From assembly GCF_019649055.1 (NCBI RefSeq), contig NW_026570237.1:1-64000 (forward strand): DNA of 64,000 bases. The letters run 5' to 3'. Of this stretch, positions 1 to 11,659 are shown piece after piece. The notes below the pieces were generated by a model. The model did no database searches, had not been told where the DNA came from, and saw only the letters and a program-made list of their open reading frames with translations. The position numbers and the translations under genes were made by a program. Each line of letters opens with the position of its first letter. Position 1 is the stretch's first letter. This DNA comes from Paramacrobiotus metropolitanus (taxonomy: Eukaryota > Tardigrada > Eutardigrada > Parachela > Macrobiotidae).

Positions 1-620
1 AAAATAAGTTTTGAGCTTAAAATCTATAAAGAAAAGTTTTCAGTTTATATAAGGCGGAAAAAGTTAATCGCATTAAATTAAGTGAAAAAGTTTTAGATTT
101 AAAATTAGATGAAAAAAGTTTTTCGGTGTAAAATAGGGCGGAAAAAGTTTAATCTCAAAATAAGGCTAAAAGTTTTTCGCATTAAAATAGGCATCAAAAG
201 TTTTTTCGCACTAAATTAAGTGTAAAAAGTTTTCGACTTTAAATTAGGCGAAAAAAAGTTTTTCGGACGTAAAATAGGGCGGAAAAGTTTTCGGTTAAAA
301 ATAAAATCATAAAATTTTCCGCATTAAAATAAGTAAAAAGTTTTTCGCATTAAATTAAGTGTAAAAAAGTTTTCGACTTTAAATTAGGCAAAAAAAGTTT
401 TCGGTGTACAATATGGCGGAAAAAAGTTTTTCGGTTTAAAATAAGGCTAAAAAAATTTTCGCATTAAAATAAGCGTAAAAGTTTTCTGCATTACATTATG
501 TGTAAAAGTTTCTAGGCTTAAAATTGGATGAAAATAGTTTTTCAGAATAAAATAAGTCAGCAAAACTGTTGTCGTAATTAAAATACGATAACAAAATTCT
601 TCAGGACAAAAGTAGGTAAA
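1..620. repeat. AT-rich satellite with higher-order period
   Basis: A degenerate tandem array of monomers about 28 bp long, each an AT-rich start (AAAATAAG-like) followed by AAAAAGTTTTTCG. A recognisable monomer variant (TAAATTAAGTG) recurs near 77, 213, 353 and 493, so about five monomers form a higher-order unit of roughly 139 bp. The array runs off the left edge and fades after about 620. No coding sequence is credible here. Confidence 0.8.
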
Positions 621-1210
621 TCACTACAAAATCATTTCGGGTTGCTTTACCTTGTTCAGAGACATGGTCAGCTTGCGAGTAGTACGCCTTGCACACCTAC
701 AGAACGATCACACAAATATCGTTACTCGTTACAGCAGCCAAACATGCGTACCAACTACTTACAACACGTACAACAGGTGGGATGAGATGGGTACACACGG
801 AACAGGGGCGGGCAGAATTACGGGTTCTTCCAGATAACGCAAAATAAATCCAGGTCGTTGTGTAGCGGTGGTTATGCTAATACGCTTTGTAAGGGGAGCA
901 TGTACGGGTCGCCAAGTGCGCTATGCTGCTGTATGCAGCGGTACCACATGGCCCAGTACCAATGTGTGTGTCTGTGTGTGTAATCTACCATGCGGATCTT
1001 TATATGGCTATGGTACGGGACCGAAGTCCCTTTCCGCATGCTACGGAGCTGTCGCTTGCTGAAATGCAGCGTGGAGTTTCTTTGATTTTTATTAACACAG
1101 CAAGCACACAACCAACAATACCAACAATATGTACTAATATTGATGTGTTGTGGTTTCTGTTAATGTGCTCGCACATGGTAGAGCTGCTTGCTTCCTACAT
1201 ATTACACCGT

Positions 1211-1440
1211 GTTAGTAGCGAAACATACCATCGGAACACCCTGATTAATTATCCGCTTAATTATTAAGCGATACCATTCCTCTCGATGCTATTCCGTCTG
1301 AGAAATACTTATTGCTGCAGTGCTGCTACATATACAGTACTAGCAGCGGAATATACGATCGGAATACTTTGATTTTCCACACTGATTACTAGCCGATGAC
1401 ATTCCGTTCGACATTTTATTTGCGATACTTGAATGGAATT
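1211..1440. repeat. Degenerate tandem duplication, ~130-bp unit
   Basis: Two diverged copies in tandem share the order: ATCGGAA, then TGATTA, then CGATNNCATTCC, then an ATTCCGT/TTCGA stretch. The first starts near 1,211 and the second near 1,341. The rest of 621-2,214 shows only short unconvincing reading frames and a GT microsatellite near 963-980. Confidence 0.4.
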
Positions 1441-2214
1441 TACCAGGTAATATTTGTATATTTATCTATAATTTTGGTGATTTTTTTCTGATTATTACGA
1501 TTTTTTCTGAATTTTTAATTAATTTTTCAAAAAACGGGACGTCATCCCGGGACGCTCTTATCAGCGTCCCACATCTAAAAGCCGGTCGAGACAGGCATAT
1601 TACTACTCACAGAATAGGAAACCATTTCCGATGGACATGAAGAAGTGAACATATTCTATTATATTCGCTTTGCTTAAAAGTAAATATAGGGATATTAATA
1701 AAATATCAAAAATAGATAGGCATGCAATAGGACTATAGTGTGTGTAAAATAAGTATACATATATGGGTACTACTCCCTTACTTTATGTTAGACATTTTTC
1801 GCAACTGCTCCACTTAACCATAGCCATACACATAACCATAGCGTATGGATAAGTGCGAGCGAATGATAAGTGTGGATACCATACAAACTCGTTGTATGGT
1901 AGCTGACTTCCAACAGCACCGCGTAGCTCCTGTATACTTTAACTTTGCTAGAGGTAGACTTTTCAAGTAGAGAAAACATCAGAGAATGTAAATCTTGATA
2001 TTTCAAAGGGTACCACACCACGTAGCATGAGGAAAGAAAATAAATTCAAGGACCACTAGAAATCCGTTGCGAACGTTTTAAGGTGTTCTGCATACTGCCG
2101 CTTCGTTGCGGTCGTCTGACTACACGATAAGTGATGGTTAAGGTATGGTTATGGTGGTTTCTGCGAAAAGCCACTATTAGAGGCTATTATTGTCTCATAA
2201 TATGGATACTGTAC

Positions 2215-2282
2215 TCTCGGCTCAATATGTCCTTTGATGTCCTTCTCGGCTCAATATGTCGGTTCGGCTCAATATGTCCTTC
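2215..2282 (+). repeat. Short tandem motif before the R2-like element
   Basis: Three copies of CGGCTCAATATGTC lie within 70 bp. The last contains AATATGTCC (2,271-2,279), which reappears immediately after the poly(A) of the following retrotransposon. It may therefore be the target-site duplication, or part of a 5' repeat of the element. Confidence 0.55.
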
Positions 2283-4367
2283 ATAGTACTGTACTTTGCG
2301 CCGAGATCATATTGAAAATCGTTTGCTGTATTACATTGTATACAATTCTACCGATTTGAATTATGGAGTGAATTATGGATTTATCTTCTGGGGGAGTTGC
2401 GCCACCCACAAAACCCTCTTTTCCCTGCCAAATTTGTGGATTTATTTGCACAACCAAGAGCGCCTTCACCACCCACACTGGGAGCAACAAGTGCAAGGAA
2501 AATGTGTTGCGTCGACAGCGCGGATTGGATCACTCGGCCCCGGTAGAAGCCTCGGCCACGGACTACAGCTTCAGTCTTCTAAATCAGGTGAAGTTTCTTA
2601 AAACCAACTGTAGACTGGTTAAGCGAATACCTAAAGGGGCACGTAGAGCAGTTGCTACGGCTCTCACACGTGTAATTTCTCGATGTGTTACGGAGAATTC
2701 AGCTCAGTCGTGGGAAGCACTGCTAGCTTTCGCTTAATCTGTTTTTCGTCTGCCGGGAAAAACCAAAAACGACCGTAGTCAGTCACTTGCTGCGCTGATC
2801 AAGTCGAATATAGCTAAGTTTGAGTCAGGTGTAAGAGATGTTCCCGTTGCACCCACAAAGCCACAACGGTCTTTCGATTTACAAAAATTTGTGCAGGGAA
2901 AAATTCAAAATGGCGACGTTTCTGGTGCTGTTCGCGTTCTTTGTTCCGAGAACGCCGCCTTTGCTAAATGCCATCCGGAATTTTTGCAGCCTGCTGAAAG
3001 TGAACTACTACTGCTCGGCGCTCCTCTTTTGCAGGCTGCGGTTCCTGATGCAATTCTCCAAAAGGCTCAAGATCTACAGAGACTTTCCTCAAAGCTAAGT
3101 ATATTGCCTGCACATCAGGCTTATTCCCTTTTGCGGACGTGTATCTGTGTTCCTAAAATGAATTATCTACTTCGTGCAAGTCCAACCTGGCTGTGCGGCG
3201 ACGAATTAGATCAGTTTGATAGCGTGGCCAAATCGGCTTTACAGTCAGTTACGAACGTTAAAATGGATGGTGTAACTTGGGCTCAAGCATCGCTCCCCGT
3301 TTCCAGTGGTGGGTTGGGGATCCGACGTGTGGCAGAACTAGCAACTCCAGCCTATTTGGCTTCGGTTTATGCCACATCGTCCCTGGTCTCAGACATCACC
3401 ACTGCAACGGAGAGCTATGACTTGGTGCACCAGCTATGGCAAACAGCCTCGGGTGCTGAGCTACCAGCTGAAAATGTTCAGCGATCGCAAAAAGTGTGGG
3501 ATGCCGCTTTAGTGAAGAAAACTTGTGAAGTTATTGTGAATATGTTCGCGAATGACGTAACCCACTGTGCGCGTTTGCTTGCAGTTGCGCAGCCGGAATC
3601 GGGGAAATGGCTGAACGCTCTACCCGTGCATTCTCTTGGAACCTTGATGTCGGATGAGAGCTTCCGTGTAGCGGTCGGACTACGTATCGGTGCGCCTATT
3701 TGCAGTCCTCATCTGTGCACTGACTGTCGTTTGCCCGTGGACGAATTTGGCCATCATGGGCTCTCATCCAAAAAGAGCGCAGGACGTTTCATGCGACATT
3801 CGTCTTTGAATGAAGTGATTCGGAGAAGCTTGGACACCGCTAATACACCGGCTGTACTCGAACCACGAGGGACTAGCGACGTGGATGAGCGGCGACCGGA
3901 TGGTGTATCACAGCTGCCTTGGAGAAACGGAAGGAGACTTGCCTGGGATGTGACGTGCGTGGACACGTTGGCCCTGTCTAATGTAATCAGCAGCAGTACA
4001 AAGGCGGGTGAAGCAGCCAAAAAACCGGAAGAAGAGAAGCGCCGGAAATACGAGTATTTAGCTGACGCGTACGATTTTGTTGCGTTAGCTTTTGAGACTT
4101 TTGGTGTCGTTGGCCCAGCATGTTTGAAGTTTCTGCGCGAACTGGGCAAGTGGATTATGGATGCTACTGGAGAACGACGCTCTTTCGAGTTTTTGATGCA
4201 GCGACTAAGCATTGAAATACAGCGGGGAAATGCGCTGTCTGTAACGTCGACCGTTCCACGTTCGGACGGTCTTAATGCTGTTTATTTTGTTTTGTAATGT
4301 TCCCGAATGTGATGCTTATAACTATGTTTGCCAACTTAACCAATAAAAGAAACATTTTTAAAAAAAA
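2280..4367 (+). mobile_element. R2/NeSL-like non-LTR retrotransposon, RT deleted
   Basis: The element carries one long reading frame, a polyadenylation signal AATAAA at 4,342-4,347 and an A-rich tail ending near 4,368. AATATGTCC occurs at 2,271-2,279 and again at 4,368-4,376, which fits a 9-bp target duplication, although the A tail makes the right edge ambiguous. At 2.1 kb it is much shorter than an autonomous R2/NeSL-type element (typically over 3.5 kb). The missing part is the reverse transcriptase, so it would need an enzyme supplied in trans. Confidence 0.75.
2375..4297 (+). pseudogene. R2-like protein: zinc finger and endonuclease, no RT
   Basis: One frame runs from the ATG at 2,375 to 4,297 (641 codons), interrupted once by TAA at 2,735-2,737. 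The N-terminus has a C2HC-type finger (C18, C21, H34, C40), the nucleic-acid-binding head expected in this family. The C-terminal part has the family's post-RT region (SSGGLGIRRVAEL), then a knuckle CTDC...GHHG whose usual last Cys is Ser (LSSKK). After that come RPDG near 3,893 and WDVTC near 3,944, resembling the PD-(D/E)XK restriction-like endonuclease of R2-type elements. No RT motif such as an F/YADD box exists. The pre-RT and post-RT regions are fused around 2,960-3,010. This is an internally deleted copy; domestication is possible but the stop codon argues against it. Family assignment is from motifs, not a search. Confidence 0.75.
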
Positions 4368-4854
4368 AATATGTCCGGTTTTGTAAAGTATAGCCAGTCA
4401 TGCACTGCACGCGGTTCAAAACATTCGCTGAATCAGGTGAACATAAATCCACCGATGAGCGAGATTGGCTGGAATACCTGTCAAAATAACGGCTAACGAT
4501 CGGTTTTCGAGCGCGTTGAACAGTAACGGTTCAGTTTTTTCCGTCAGGTTTCACAGCTTAAACTTTCAGTTTCTTAAATTTCTTTCCACGGCGACAATAA
4601 TGAATTTATTTTCGCAATGTCGAAAGGAGTTCCGAAAAATAATTAAAATTAAATCAAAACAAAAGTCAAATTTGGGACTTTAAATAAAAGAATAAGTTTG
4701 GCTTGCCAATGAACCGTCTGACTGCGATAACTAGAGTACCCAAAGAAGGGTTCGAGCTGTTCAGACAGTTCATTAAGTTTAAAAGACCGAAATCAATGAA
4801 TTCCGTGACGTCAGTATAGTGTTGCATGGAAAGACCGTATAAAACCGAGACATC

Positions 4855-5068
4855 GTGAGTCGAGTGTACAGTAACATTAGCGAAGCAGGGCATTATGCCT
4901 GTGATTACTGCAACATGTTCCATGAGGATGACGAATGTCCAATCGGACAGTGCTGTCCCGAGTGTGATGAAACTTTTGACTATGTTGGAGAATGTGAAAG
5001 TGATTTACGTTGCACAAATTGTGATATTCAAATTTATCCAGAAAATTGCAAGCTTTGCGATACCGACA
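4855..5068 (+). CDS. Possible exon of a cysteine-rich protein
   Basis: An open stretch with paired cysteines (CDYC, CCPEC, CTNC, CKLC) that resembles tandem small zinc-binding knuckles. There is no ATG at its start: upstream codons reach a TAA, and only GTG is available at 4,855. It would therefore have to be an internal exon. A plausible splice donor CAG|GTAAAT ends it at 5,068. I recognise no family. The surrounding 4,380-6,214 shows no other convincing gene. Confidence 0.3.
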
Positions 5069-5073
5069 GGTAA

Positions 5074-6214
5074 ATGATCATACTTTTATGCCGTAAATAC
5101 TTACCAACAGCAGCTTAGGCTGATACTAAAGTAAACACGCAAAATAAGCACATGCTTTTACAGCCACAATATATACAAAATTTTTCACTTACGTTATACT
5201 TCGGGTTAATTTCTCCGTATTCGCTTATTTACTATTCTTTAGTACCTCACCTTTACCACTTAATTATATTAACTGATTTTGTTCTAATAATAAAAAAGTT
5301 AGCACGAAGCGATATTTACTGAAAGATTGCATAATGCAACACTTAACAGAAGATCGCAAAATGGGACGTTCGCCAGAAAGCGCCAAATAATATAATAACT
5401 ACAAAAAGATCTCTTTGTGACAATTAACAGTGAGTGAAAAGAACTTCATGCCTCACTGAAAGGCGATTTTTTTATTATTAAATTTTAACTCAAAAAGAGC
5501 GCAAAACACAAAAGACCGCCTTGCCGCAAAATACCTCGTTTAATCGTGTACCTCTGGTAGAATCACATATTACAGTACTTTTACCACCATTATTTTTTCC
5601 ATCATACTTCACTCATTACACTTTCTGTCTAAACCCATTAGTATATTTTAGAAATTTCTTTATTCCTGTTAATTAAAAATTAATGAGAAGTTCTGTCTGA
5701 GTTCTGTATGCTATGTATATGCAAACTGACACCTAATGTGATTTGCCGATAACCACCCGGCAAGCAATACACAGTGTGATTTATTGGATTAACAACGAGA
5801 CTTGTTTTTTTTAACATAACATTTTAACATGTTATAACCACAGCTGCAACTCCTATGCATTTGCCTCGCTGAAAACTACTTCGGAAACCGTCTTACTGCC
5901 AAGCCACAAGTTTGCCAGGAGCAATGAAAAACTCATATTAGATATTGTGGATAACTGCAGTAATCATTCACTGGACAGCTTACATTTATACCAACAAAAT
6001 ACGCTCAGCTTTAATACCACCAGATTGCAACATGCCGAACCGCTTCGTCGTGGCCCTGCTTGCTGCACGTATACCGAAGGTATGCCGTACAGCCGAACAT
6101 CATATTTCAATACCGGTGATCATGGCGTGATCAGCTTTACACGAATATGTATGCCTTGCTGCGCAATTGCCATTCCGATTTTAACGAGCGGCAAATGTCT
6201 GCGCTCTGGCTATA
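5074..6214. other. Intergenic, no feature seen
   Basis: AT-rich sequence with only short frames. I see no repeat, RNA gene or conserved motif before the solo LTR. Confidence 0.5.
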
Positions 6215-6218
6215 GAGC

Positions 6219-6506
6219 TGTGGGATATCTCCCACATACAGATACAGGCTGTATGCATGTGCACGCGCTGTACGGATGATCAGTGTATGACTGACGTGCG
6301 TTCTGGCAGTATCCAGAACGATCTGGATGTGTGATGTCAGAGCATTGATTTTTGCGCAGCTGCGCTGCGCTGTGGCAGTATATATGGTGTCGGTTGTGCT
6401 AGCGCAGAGGGAGCTCCTCTGATCAGTGGAATAAAATGCCGGCGCCGAGTCCCGTTGTGTAGAGCGTATATACATACGTAGATTTATATGGGGCGAGCCG
6501 CCCGCA
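6219..6506 (+). mobile_element. Solo LTR with GAGC target duplication
   Basis: A 288-bp unit beginning TGTGGGATATC and ending GCCGCCCGCA is flanked on both sides by GAGC (6,215-6,218 and 6,507-6,510). It is the same family, roughly 95% alike by eye, as the two LTRs of the gag-only element at 30.8-32.6 kb, which lie in the opposite orientation. It contains TATATAT and, further on, AATAAA, fitting a U3 promoter and R-region polyadenylation signal. Internal sequence is absent, so it is most likely the product of LTR-LTR recombination. Confidence 0.9.
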
Positions 6507-6512
6507 GAGCCC

Positions 6513-7521
6513 ATGCTTAGTCTATGTGGCCGCGTTGTTTCAAAAACTAACGCGGCAATGTCAGATAAAAGAGAATGTGTCAGTTGGCTTCATGGTCTGG
6601 AAGATGTAGGGTCGGGCGCTGCAACAATCGTATCTTACAAAGTGATGAATTGGCTTACAATAAATTTCATTTATAATAACAGCTGTTGCGTGAAATCGGT
6701 GTGGGATCACAAGGACAACCAGAAGAGACTGTTTTCTGACCATATAGACGTATTTTTTAAGCTGAAAACGGAAGACTGCGGCTTTCCTGAGAATGTTCAA
6801 ACGTCGGATAAAAAGCAGCGGTATGTAGAACAATGTGCCACAAAAGAAGGCATTCAACTGGGCATGCCTAAAATAAAAAATTGGTTGGATGTTAACCTCT
6901 GCCATACTTTGTTAAATAGGTGCAGTTATATTATATTGCAACTTTTTTTTTGCGCAAACAAAATATTTCTGCAGTTATTGGATCCGTCTCGGTATGCAAG
7001 ACGAGCGATCTCGTTAAGGAAGCTGCTGGATTTTTTTAATATCTTATCTCTGGAAAATACGATGCAAAAATGTTCATTCTCGCACGAAACACAGTTCAAC
7101 TCAAGTTGTTGTAGCCAAAACCTGACGACCTGCCTCGGTGGATTTATGGCAGTTTACTTTAGAAAACATGTCTGAATTAACAGACAATAGTAAGTGTACT
7201 TGTGTATTTCACTTACATGCACTCATCACTTTGTCTTTGAGGGCAAGCTTTAGCTTTGGCTTTTGTTCATTACTAAAAAGGTATGGTTTCCGTATATGGC
7301 GGTCGTGATTTTTCGCTATAGTGCAAACATACAAAATTTCTAAACATATTGACGATACGGAGGAAAGTATCACGACGGCTTTGATGTTGTCGCTCCCGTT
7401 AGCGATTCGTCCACCCACAGAGCGACAAAACATCTGGAGATACTTTCAAAAAAAGGAGCCTCGGGTTGGCTTCCATGAATTTTCGCGCAAGTCATCTTTG
7501 GCCACAGTAATACTGGATTAG
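6513..7521 (+). CDS. Unrecognised spliced gene candidate
   Basis: An ATG at 6,513, two bases beyond the solo LTR's target duplication, opens 220 codons to 7,175. Composition looks coding-like up to about residue 135. There a good intron with GTGCAG donor, pyrimidine tract and CTGCAG acceptor (about 6,919-6,973) would keep the frame. A second open stretch, 7,319-7,521, follows a CTATAG acceptor and ends in TAG. I see no known domain, signal peptide or membrane segment. The start could be MSDKR (6,558) instead. Exon linkage is inferred. Confidence 0.35.
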
Positions 7522-8324
7522 GTAATGTACTCTATTCCTGTACTTTGTTACATGTTTTATGTTTATTAGTTTGTTTATAGGCTGGTATGTTAAGGGCGTC
7601 ATTGCATCAGCTCGTAGGCAGACAAGTGAAAGTCCAGATAAATGATAAAGAGTAAGCGGAACCTTTTAAGCAGCTTATAACCGGCCCTTACCGTCGGATG
7701 ACCATACCCAGTACCCGCGATAAACTAGTGGAGCAGAATGTTGCGCTTCTCTGAGCTAGCCATTGTGCCGGCAGGATCATGACGTTCTTCAAACATGTGT
7801 CATTATGTGTTCCAAACCGGCGTCAAATTTTGAGTGAAGGAATTTAACCCATCCCCGTGGCTAAACGGCCCTTCCCTTCAATGTACTCCAGCATCATGTT
7901 GCCAAACAAATAACAGTAAGCAGAACATCAGTCTGATAGTAGCTCATGTTACAAAAATGCACGGCAAGTGCAGGCTTATCAACTTGCGGAGGGTACGTGC
8001 GTTCTAAATACAATGTCTTCTTGGCGCTCTCGTAAGCAGTGAGGCAATTCTTGAATCTAGAAAGAATCGCTGTGGGTTTGACGACATTTTCATTCAAACG
8101 ATCGAAAACAGTATCCTATCTGCTAACCTTTTGAGAGCAATGTGTCTGCGTTTAATAAGTGAGTTCAGCCAATACATGTACATTCATATCTCCTCTAATT
8201 TGATATACCAATCAATGCAAACGAAACAGTTTTGTTCCGGAATTACGGTATACATAGCGACCAACAGAATGACATGCCATTTCTCACCCAACAACCATAA
8301 GAATAACTGGGTAGCACGACAACT
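7522..8324. other. Intergenic, no feature seen
   Basis: Only short frames in all six readings, with no repeat structure until the arrays that begin near 8,325. Confidence 0.5.
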
Positions 8325-9305
8325 CTATGACCTTCATTTCGCTGACCGACAATTTGATGACCGACCTGTTGCTGACTACCACAACTTGCTGACCGACAAA
8401 TCGCTGACCGACAGTTTGCTTTTCTACAAACCGGCTGACCGACATCTTGCAGTAACTAACTTGCTGAACGACAGCTTACCTGTCGGTCAGCGAAACGTCG
8501 GTAATCGACAACTCGCAGACCGACAACTTGTCGAAGACGAAAACTTGCTGACCGACAAACTGCTGAGCAGTTCGACGCACATTAGCGGTATCTACGCGAA
8601 AACTAGAATCTTCGTTGGTTTCATAAAAAGGAAGCAATACTATGACAGTTATAACTGAAATACAACTTTTTGCCATTTATTACGCCGTATTAAGTTCACG
8701 CGTATGTTATTGTCCCTGCCGGTATTAATTATTTATTAATAACTGTTAAAAAGGTTTTATAATTACAAAGGTTTCTTAGGTTTCGTAGGTTTCTTAGGTT
8801 CCTTAGGTATCTTAGGTTTCTTAGGTTTCTTAGGTTTCTTAGGTTTCTTAGGTTTCTAAGGTTTCTTAGGTTTCTTAGGTTTCTTAGGTTTCTTAGGTTC
8901 CTTAGGTTTCTTAGGTTTCTTAGGTTTCTCAGGTTTCACAGTTTCCTTCAGTTTCGTATGGTTGTGGTATCCGATCAAAACCACCCAGATTGAGTTTTTC
9001 AAGGATTTGATGAGTAACAGACAAAATTTGTGGTCAGCGAGTTGTCGGTTTTTCCATAAAAGTTCGGTCAGTGGAATGTCGGTTTACAATTTAGTAAGTT
9101 AGCAAGTTGTCGGCAAACATTCTGTCCGTCAACAAAATGTCGTCAGCAAATCGTCGGTGTCAGCGAACTGTCGTTCAGCAAAATATCGTTCAGCGATTTG
9201 TTGTTTCAACAAGCTGTCGGGTCAACATTCTGTTGGTCAGCAAATAGTCGTCAGCAAGTTGTCGGTCAGCAAGATGACCGTCAGCGAGTTGTCGGTGTGC
9301 GAATA
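8325..9305. repeat. Oppositely oriented minisatellite arms around a 9-bp core
   Basis: Left arm, about 8,325-8,575: many imperfect copies of TTGCTGACCGACAA. Right arm, about 9,040-9,300: copies of the reverse complement, TTGTCGGTCAGCAA. Between them is the TTTCTTAGG array. The copies are diverged, so the arms can pair only imperfectly. A 175-codon frame overlaps the left arm, but its repeated tripeptides simply mirror the DNA repeat, so I do not call it a gene. Confidence 0.75.
8769..8937. repeat. (TTTCTTAGG)n minisatellite, ~19 copies
   Basis: A 9-bp unit TTTCTTAGG is repeated about 19 times with few substitutions (TTCCTTAGG, TATCTTAGG). It is much more homogeneous than the arms around it, which suggests recent slippage or expansion. 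It contains TTAGG but not as a pentamer array, so it is not an arthropod-type telomere repeat. Confidence 0.9.
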
Positions 9306-9524
9306 ACTGTCCAGCGTATAATCTCAATATAATACCACTACTGAACAACAACTTATCGCATCAGCAATACGCCAAGCTCTCAAAACATCTACTGCTCAGT
9401 CATCAGATAAGTCACCAAATGCAATGAGTGGCGAATTATATGTATTCATAACGCAATAAAACATGAAGACTAAAACGAGAAACCTGTACCGCTCGAGTTA
9501 TTAACGCTGACTGTGGCCTACAAG

Positions 9525-10262
9525 TCACAGCCGGGAAACCGATCGCGCAATTCTTGCAGTAAACGAGCGCGGTTTCGCTGTGGGAATGAAACTGTGCCAT
9601 CTGCCTTCATCTTGACTATTTTCTATCGATTGTATGCACATCATACAGATGCACTTCCATAGCACATCTGCCGATCCGACATTTTCCACGTCGAGAGACG
9701 CCGGTGTTAACGCACTGTGTTGCAGAACTTCTGCCGTATAGCACTGAGCAGCTTCCGCGCGTGTACGACCCGTGACAATCCGCTCAATGCGGAACAGGAA
9801 CAGTCGTCGGGCCACATTCTGGATACAGACAAAGGCGTCCTGCAGACATTGCTGATATTGACTCACCTGTAAGTCAAGAATGCTCAAGTGAATAAAAGAA
9901 TAACATTAACATAATTTGATATATAAGTTCATACTATCTAACGTAAACAAGAACTCACAATCACTCTAGATCGTTATTATTATTTTCATTTTGAAACTAA
10001 ATTACCCGGATCTTGATATAATCTCGGGTATGGGTTTCCAAGCGCGTTTGTTTTTCCAAATGTCCGATATAGTCGGTGTAGTGTATGTTAAGTACTCGTA
10101 CAAAGGTTGTACGAGTATCTCGTGAAATGGATAATGGCCTATGGCTAATGTGCCGTAGCAACGGTATTGTTGTTGTCCGTTATTGTTGCCATGTCTAGTG
10201 TTTAGTTGGTTGTTTGCTGCTGTCCCGAGCGGACATAATAAAAGGTTATGCCGTTCGTTCAA
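9525..10262 (-). CDS. Unrecognised gene candidate, 3' exons
   Basis: Two minus-strand open stretches look like exons. The downstream one, about 9,867-9,525, follows a CTTACAG acceptor, encodes about 113 residues of ordinary globular composition (IQNVARRLFLFRIERIVTGR region) and ends in TGA. The upstream one, 10,262-10,002, has no ATG at its 5' end and encodes 86 residues, including a possible helical segment near PFHEILVQPLYEYL. I recognise no domain. Whether they belong to one transcript is a guess. Confidence 0.35.
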
Positions 10263-11055
10263 TACATGACAGTCGGCAACGTGGCGGTAGACTGATAATA
10301 AGAAACAATATTATACAGTCATTCCAGAAGTGATTAAAGGAACACTTAAAGCAACTTGAACCAACGAATTTTTCTGGTGTCCAGTAACTGGTCAAGATCA
10401 GCCCGAAGTTCGCGCGTGCCTTGTTGATAGCCTTTCTTGGGTGCAGCTAATAAATAAGCCATGATTAAATGAAAATAAAACGGGATGAGAAATAACAACA
10501 AATGAGTAAAAAAAAGGGAAACAGAAAACGAATGGAGAACGCGGGAATTTCAAAGTTTAAATTTTGAATTTTACATAGACTTAGCAGCCGGCATTCTGTG
10601 TATGATATAGTCGCCAGGGTGGCCGCTACAGCAGAAAACTGCAGTATGACACGGCAACTTCCGGTGTTGTACGCCCAACTGCGTACCCGCCAGAAACCGT
10701 TTCGGAAAGTTTAAATTGAGCCAATTTCTGGCCCAGGATCCGCAAATCTTATAAAACATCTAAAATAAAAATTATTTTTATGGAGAAGTCGGCAGAAAAG
10801 CCAAGCGGAATGTGAAAAACTCTAAATTTTTGATCGAATATTTAAACCGGAAATTATGGTTGACGTCGTCAAACACCGTACGTACGCAGTTACATTAGTT
10901 GCTGTGCACTTGAATTCAAGGCGTGCACACCAGTGCTGAAATTCAAAATTCAAATTTTACCGTGGGTCGCAACAAATTTATAGTTTTTGAGCGAGTTTTG
11001 GCATCGCAATCTTGCTGCTCATGAGTTTTTGTGTTTCTCGGGGGCCATTACCGTA
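10263..11055. other. Left flank of the retrovirus-like element
   Basis: No convincing gene. A short minus-strand frame at 10,759-10,571 (62 codons) is too weak to call. The last bases, ending in ATAT, are the integration target of the LTR element. Confidence 0.4.
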
Positions 11056-11059
11056 ATAT

Positions 11060-11251
11060 TGTCGCAGGAGACGCTGCGACTCGCTATGTGTGGCGAAACG
11101 ACAGAACGCGAGCAACCGTGAGCGTTTGTTGTTGAGCAGACACAAAACCAAGAACAACCGAACCGATATCGGCGGCTACGCCGATATAAATATGAAAACA
11201 AACATGCCCGGAAGGGCAAAGAACACGTATATCACGGGTGTACCCGTGACA
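11060..11251 (-). repeat. 3' LTR of the retrovirus-like element
   Basis: 192 bp, identical to the other LTR except for one G/A difference near 11,078. In the sense orientation it opens with TCACGGGT-AC-ACCCGTGA, an 8-bp-stem hairpin. It contains TATCGGCG-TAGC-CGCCGATA and closes with GTCGCAG/CTGCGAC arms. An AT-rich TATTTATA stretch could serve as a TATA box. Confidence 0.93.
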
Positions 11252-11659
11252 CTACGCGGTCTCTCTCAAAAAGGCTCAGCCACCTGAGCCGAAAACAGGA
11301 ACAAAAGTGAAAATAAAATGATAGTCACACGGTTGATATAGAAAAAGGAAAGAGAACGTAGTAAAGGACAAAATTGGCTAAATAAAATAGAAATGGCTTT
11401 AGAAAGGCCATCGTGGTCAGCCACCCACGCATGGTGCAGTCTGCAGCCCTAAATCGTGATAAAATAATTTATAATAAAATTAACCGTGATATGGGCGCTT
11501 ACGAGATGGACGGGAAGGAAGATATTCAGGATCGTCGCGTGCTTGTCGGGCGTCCTCTTCTTCCTCGATCCAGTGCATGTCCTCCCGCAGCTGCTGTGCT
11601 TCTTCCTGGCGGTCGAGGAGTGCCATTGCCTCTTGATGGCGGTGATCTTGGGTGACACG

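Noticed and set aside
3754-4212. 152-codon minus-strand frame
   Set aside because: Antisense shadow of the R2-like protein frame.
8769-8937. Interstitial telomere repeat
   Set aside because: The unit is the 9-mer TTTCTTAGG, not tandem TTAGG, TTAGGC or TTAGGG, and it lies between inverted minisatellite arms.
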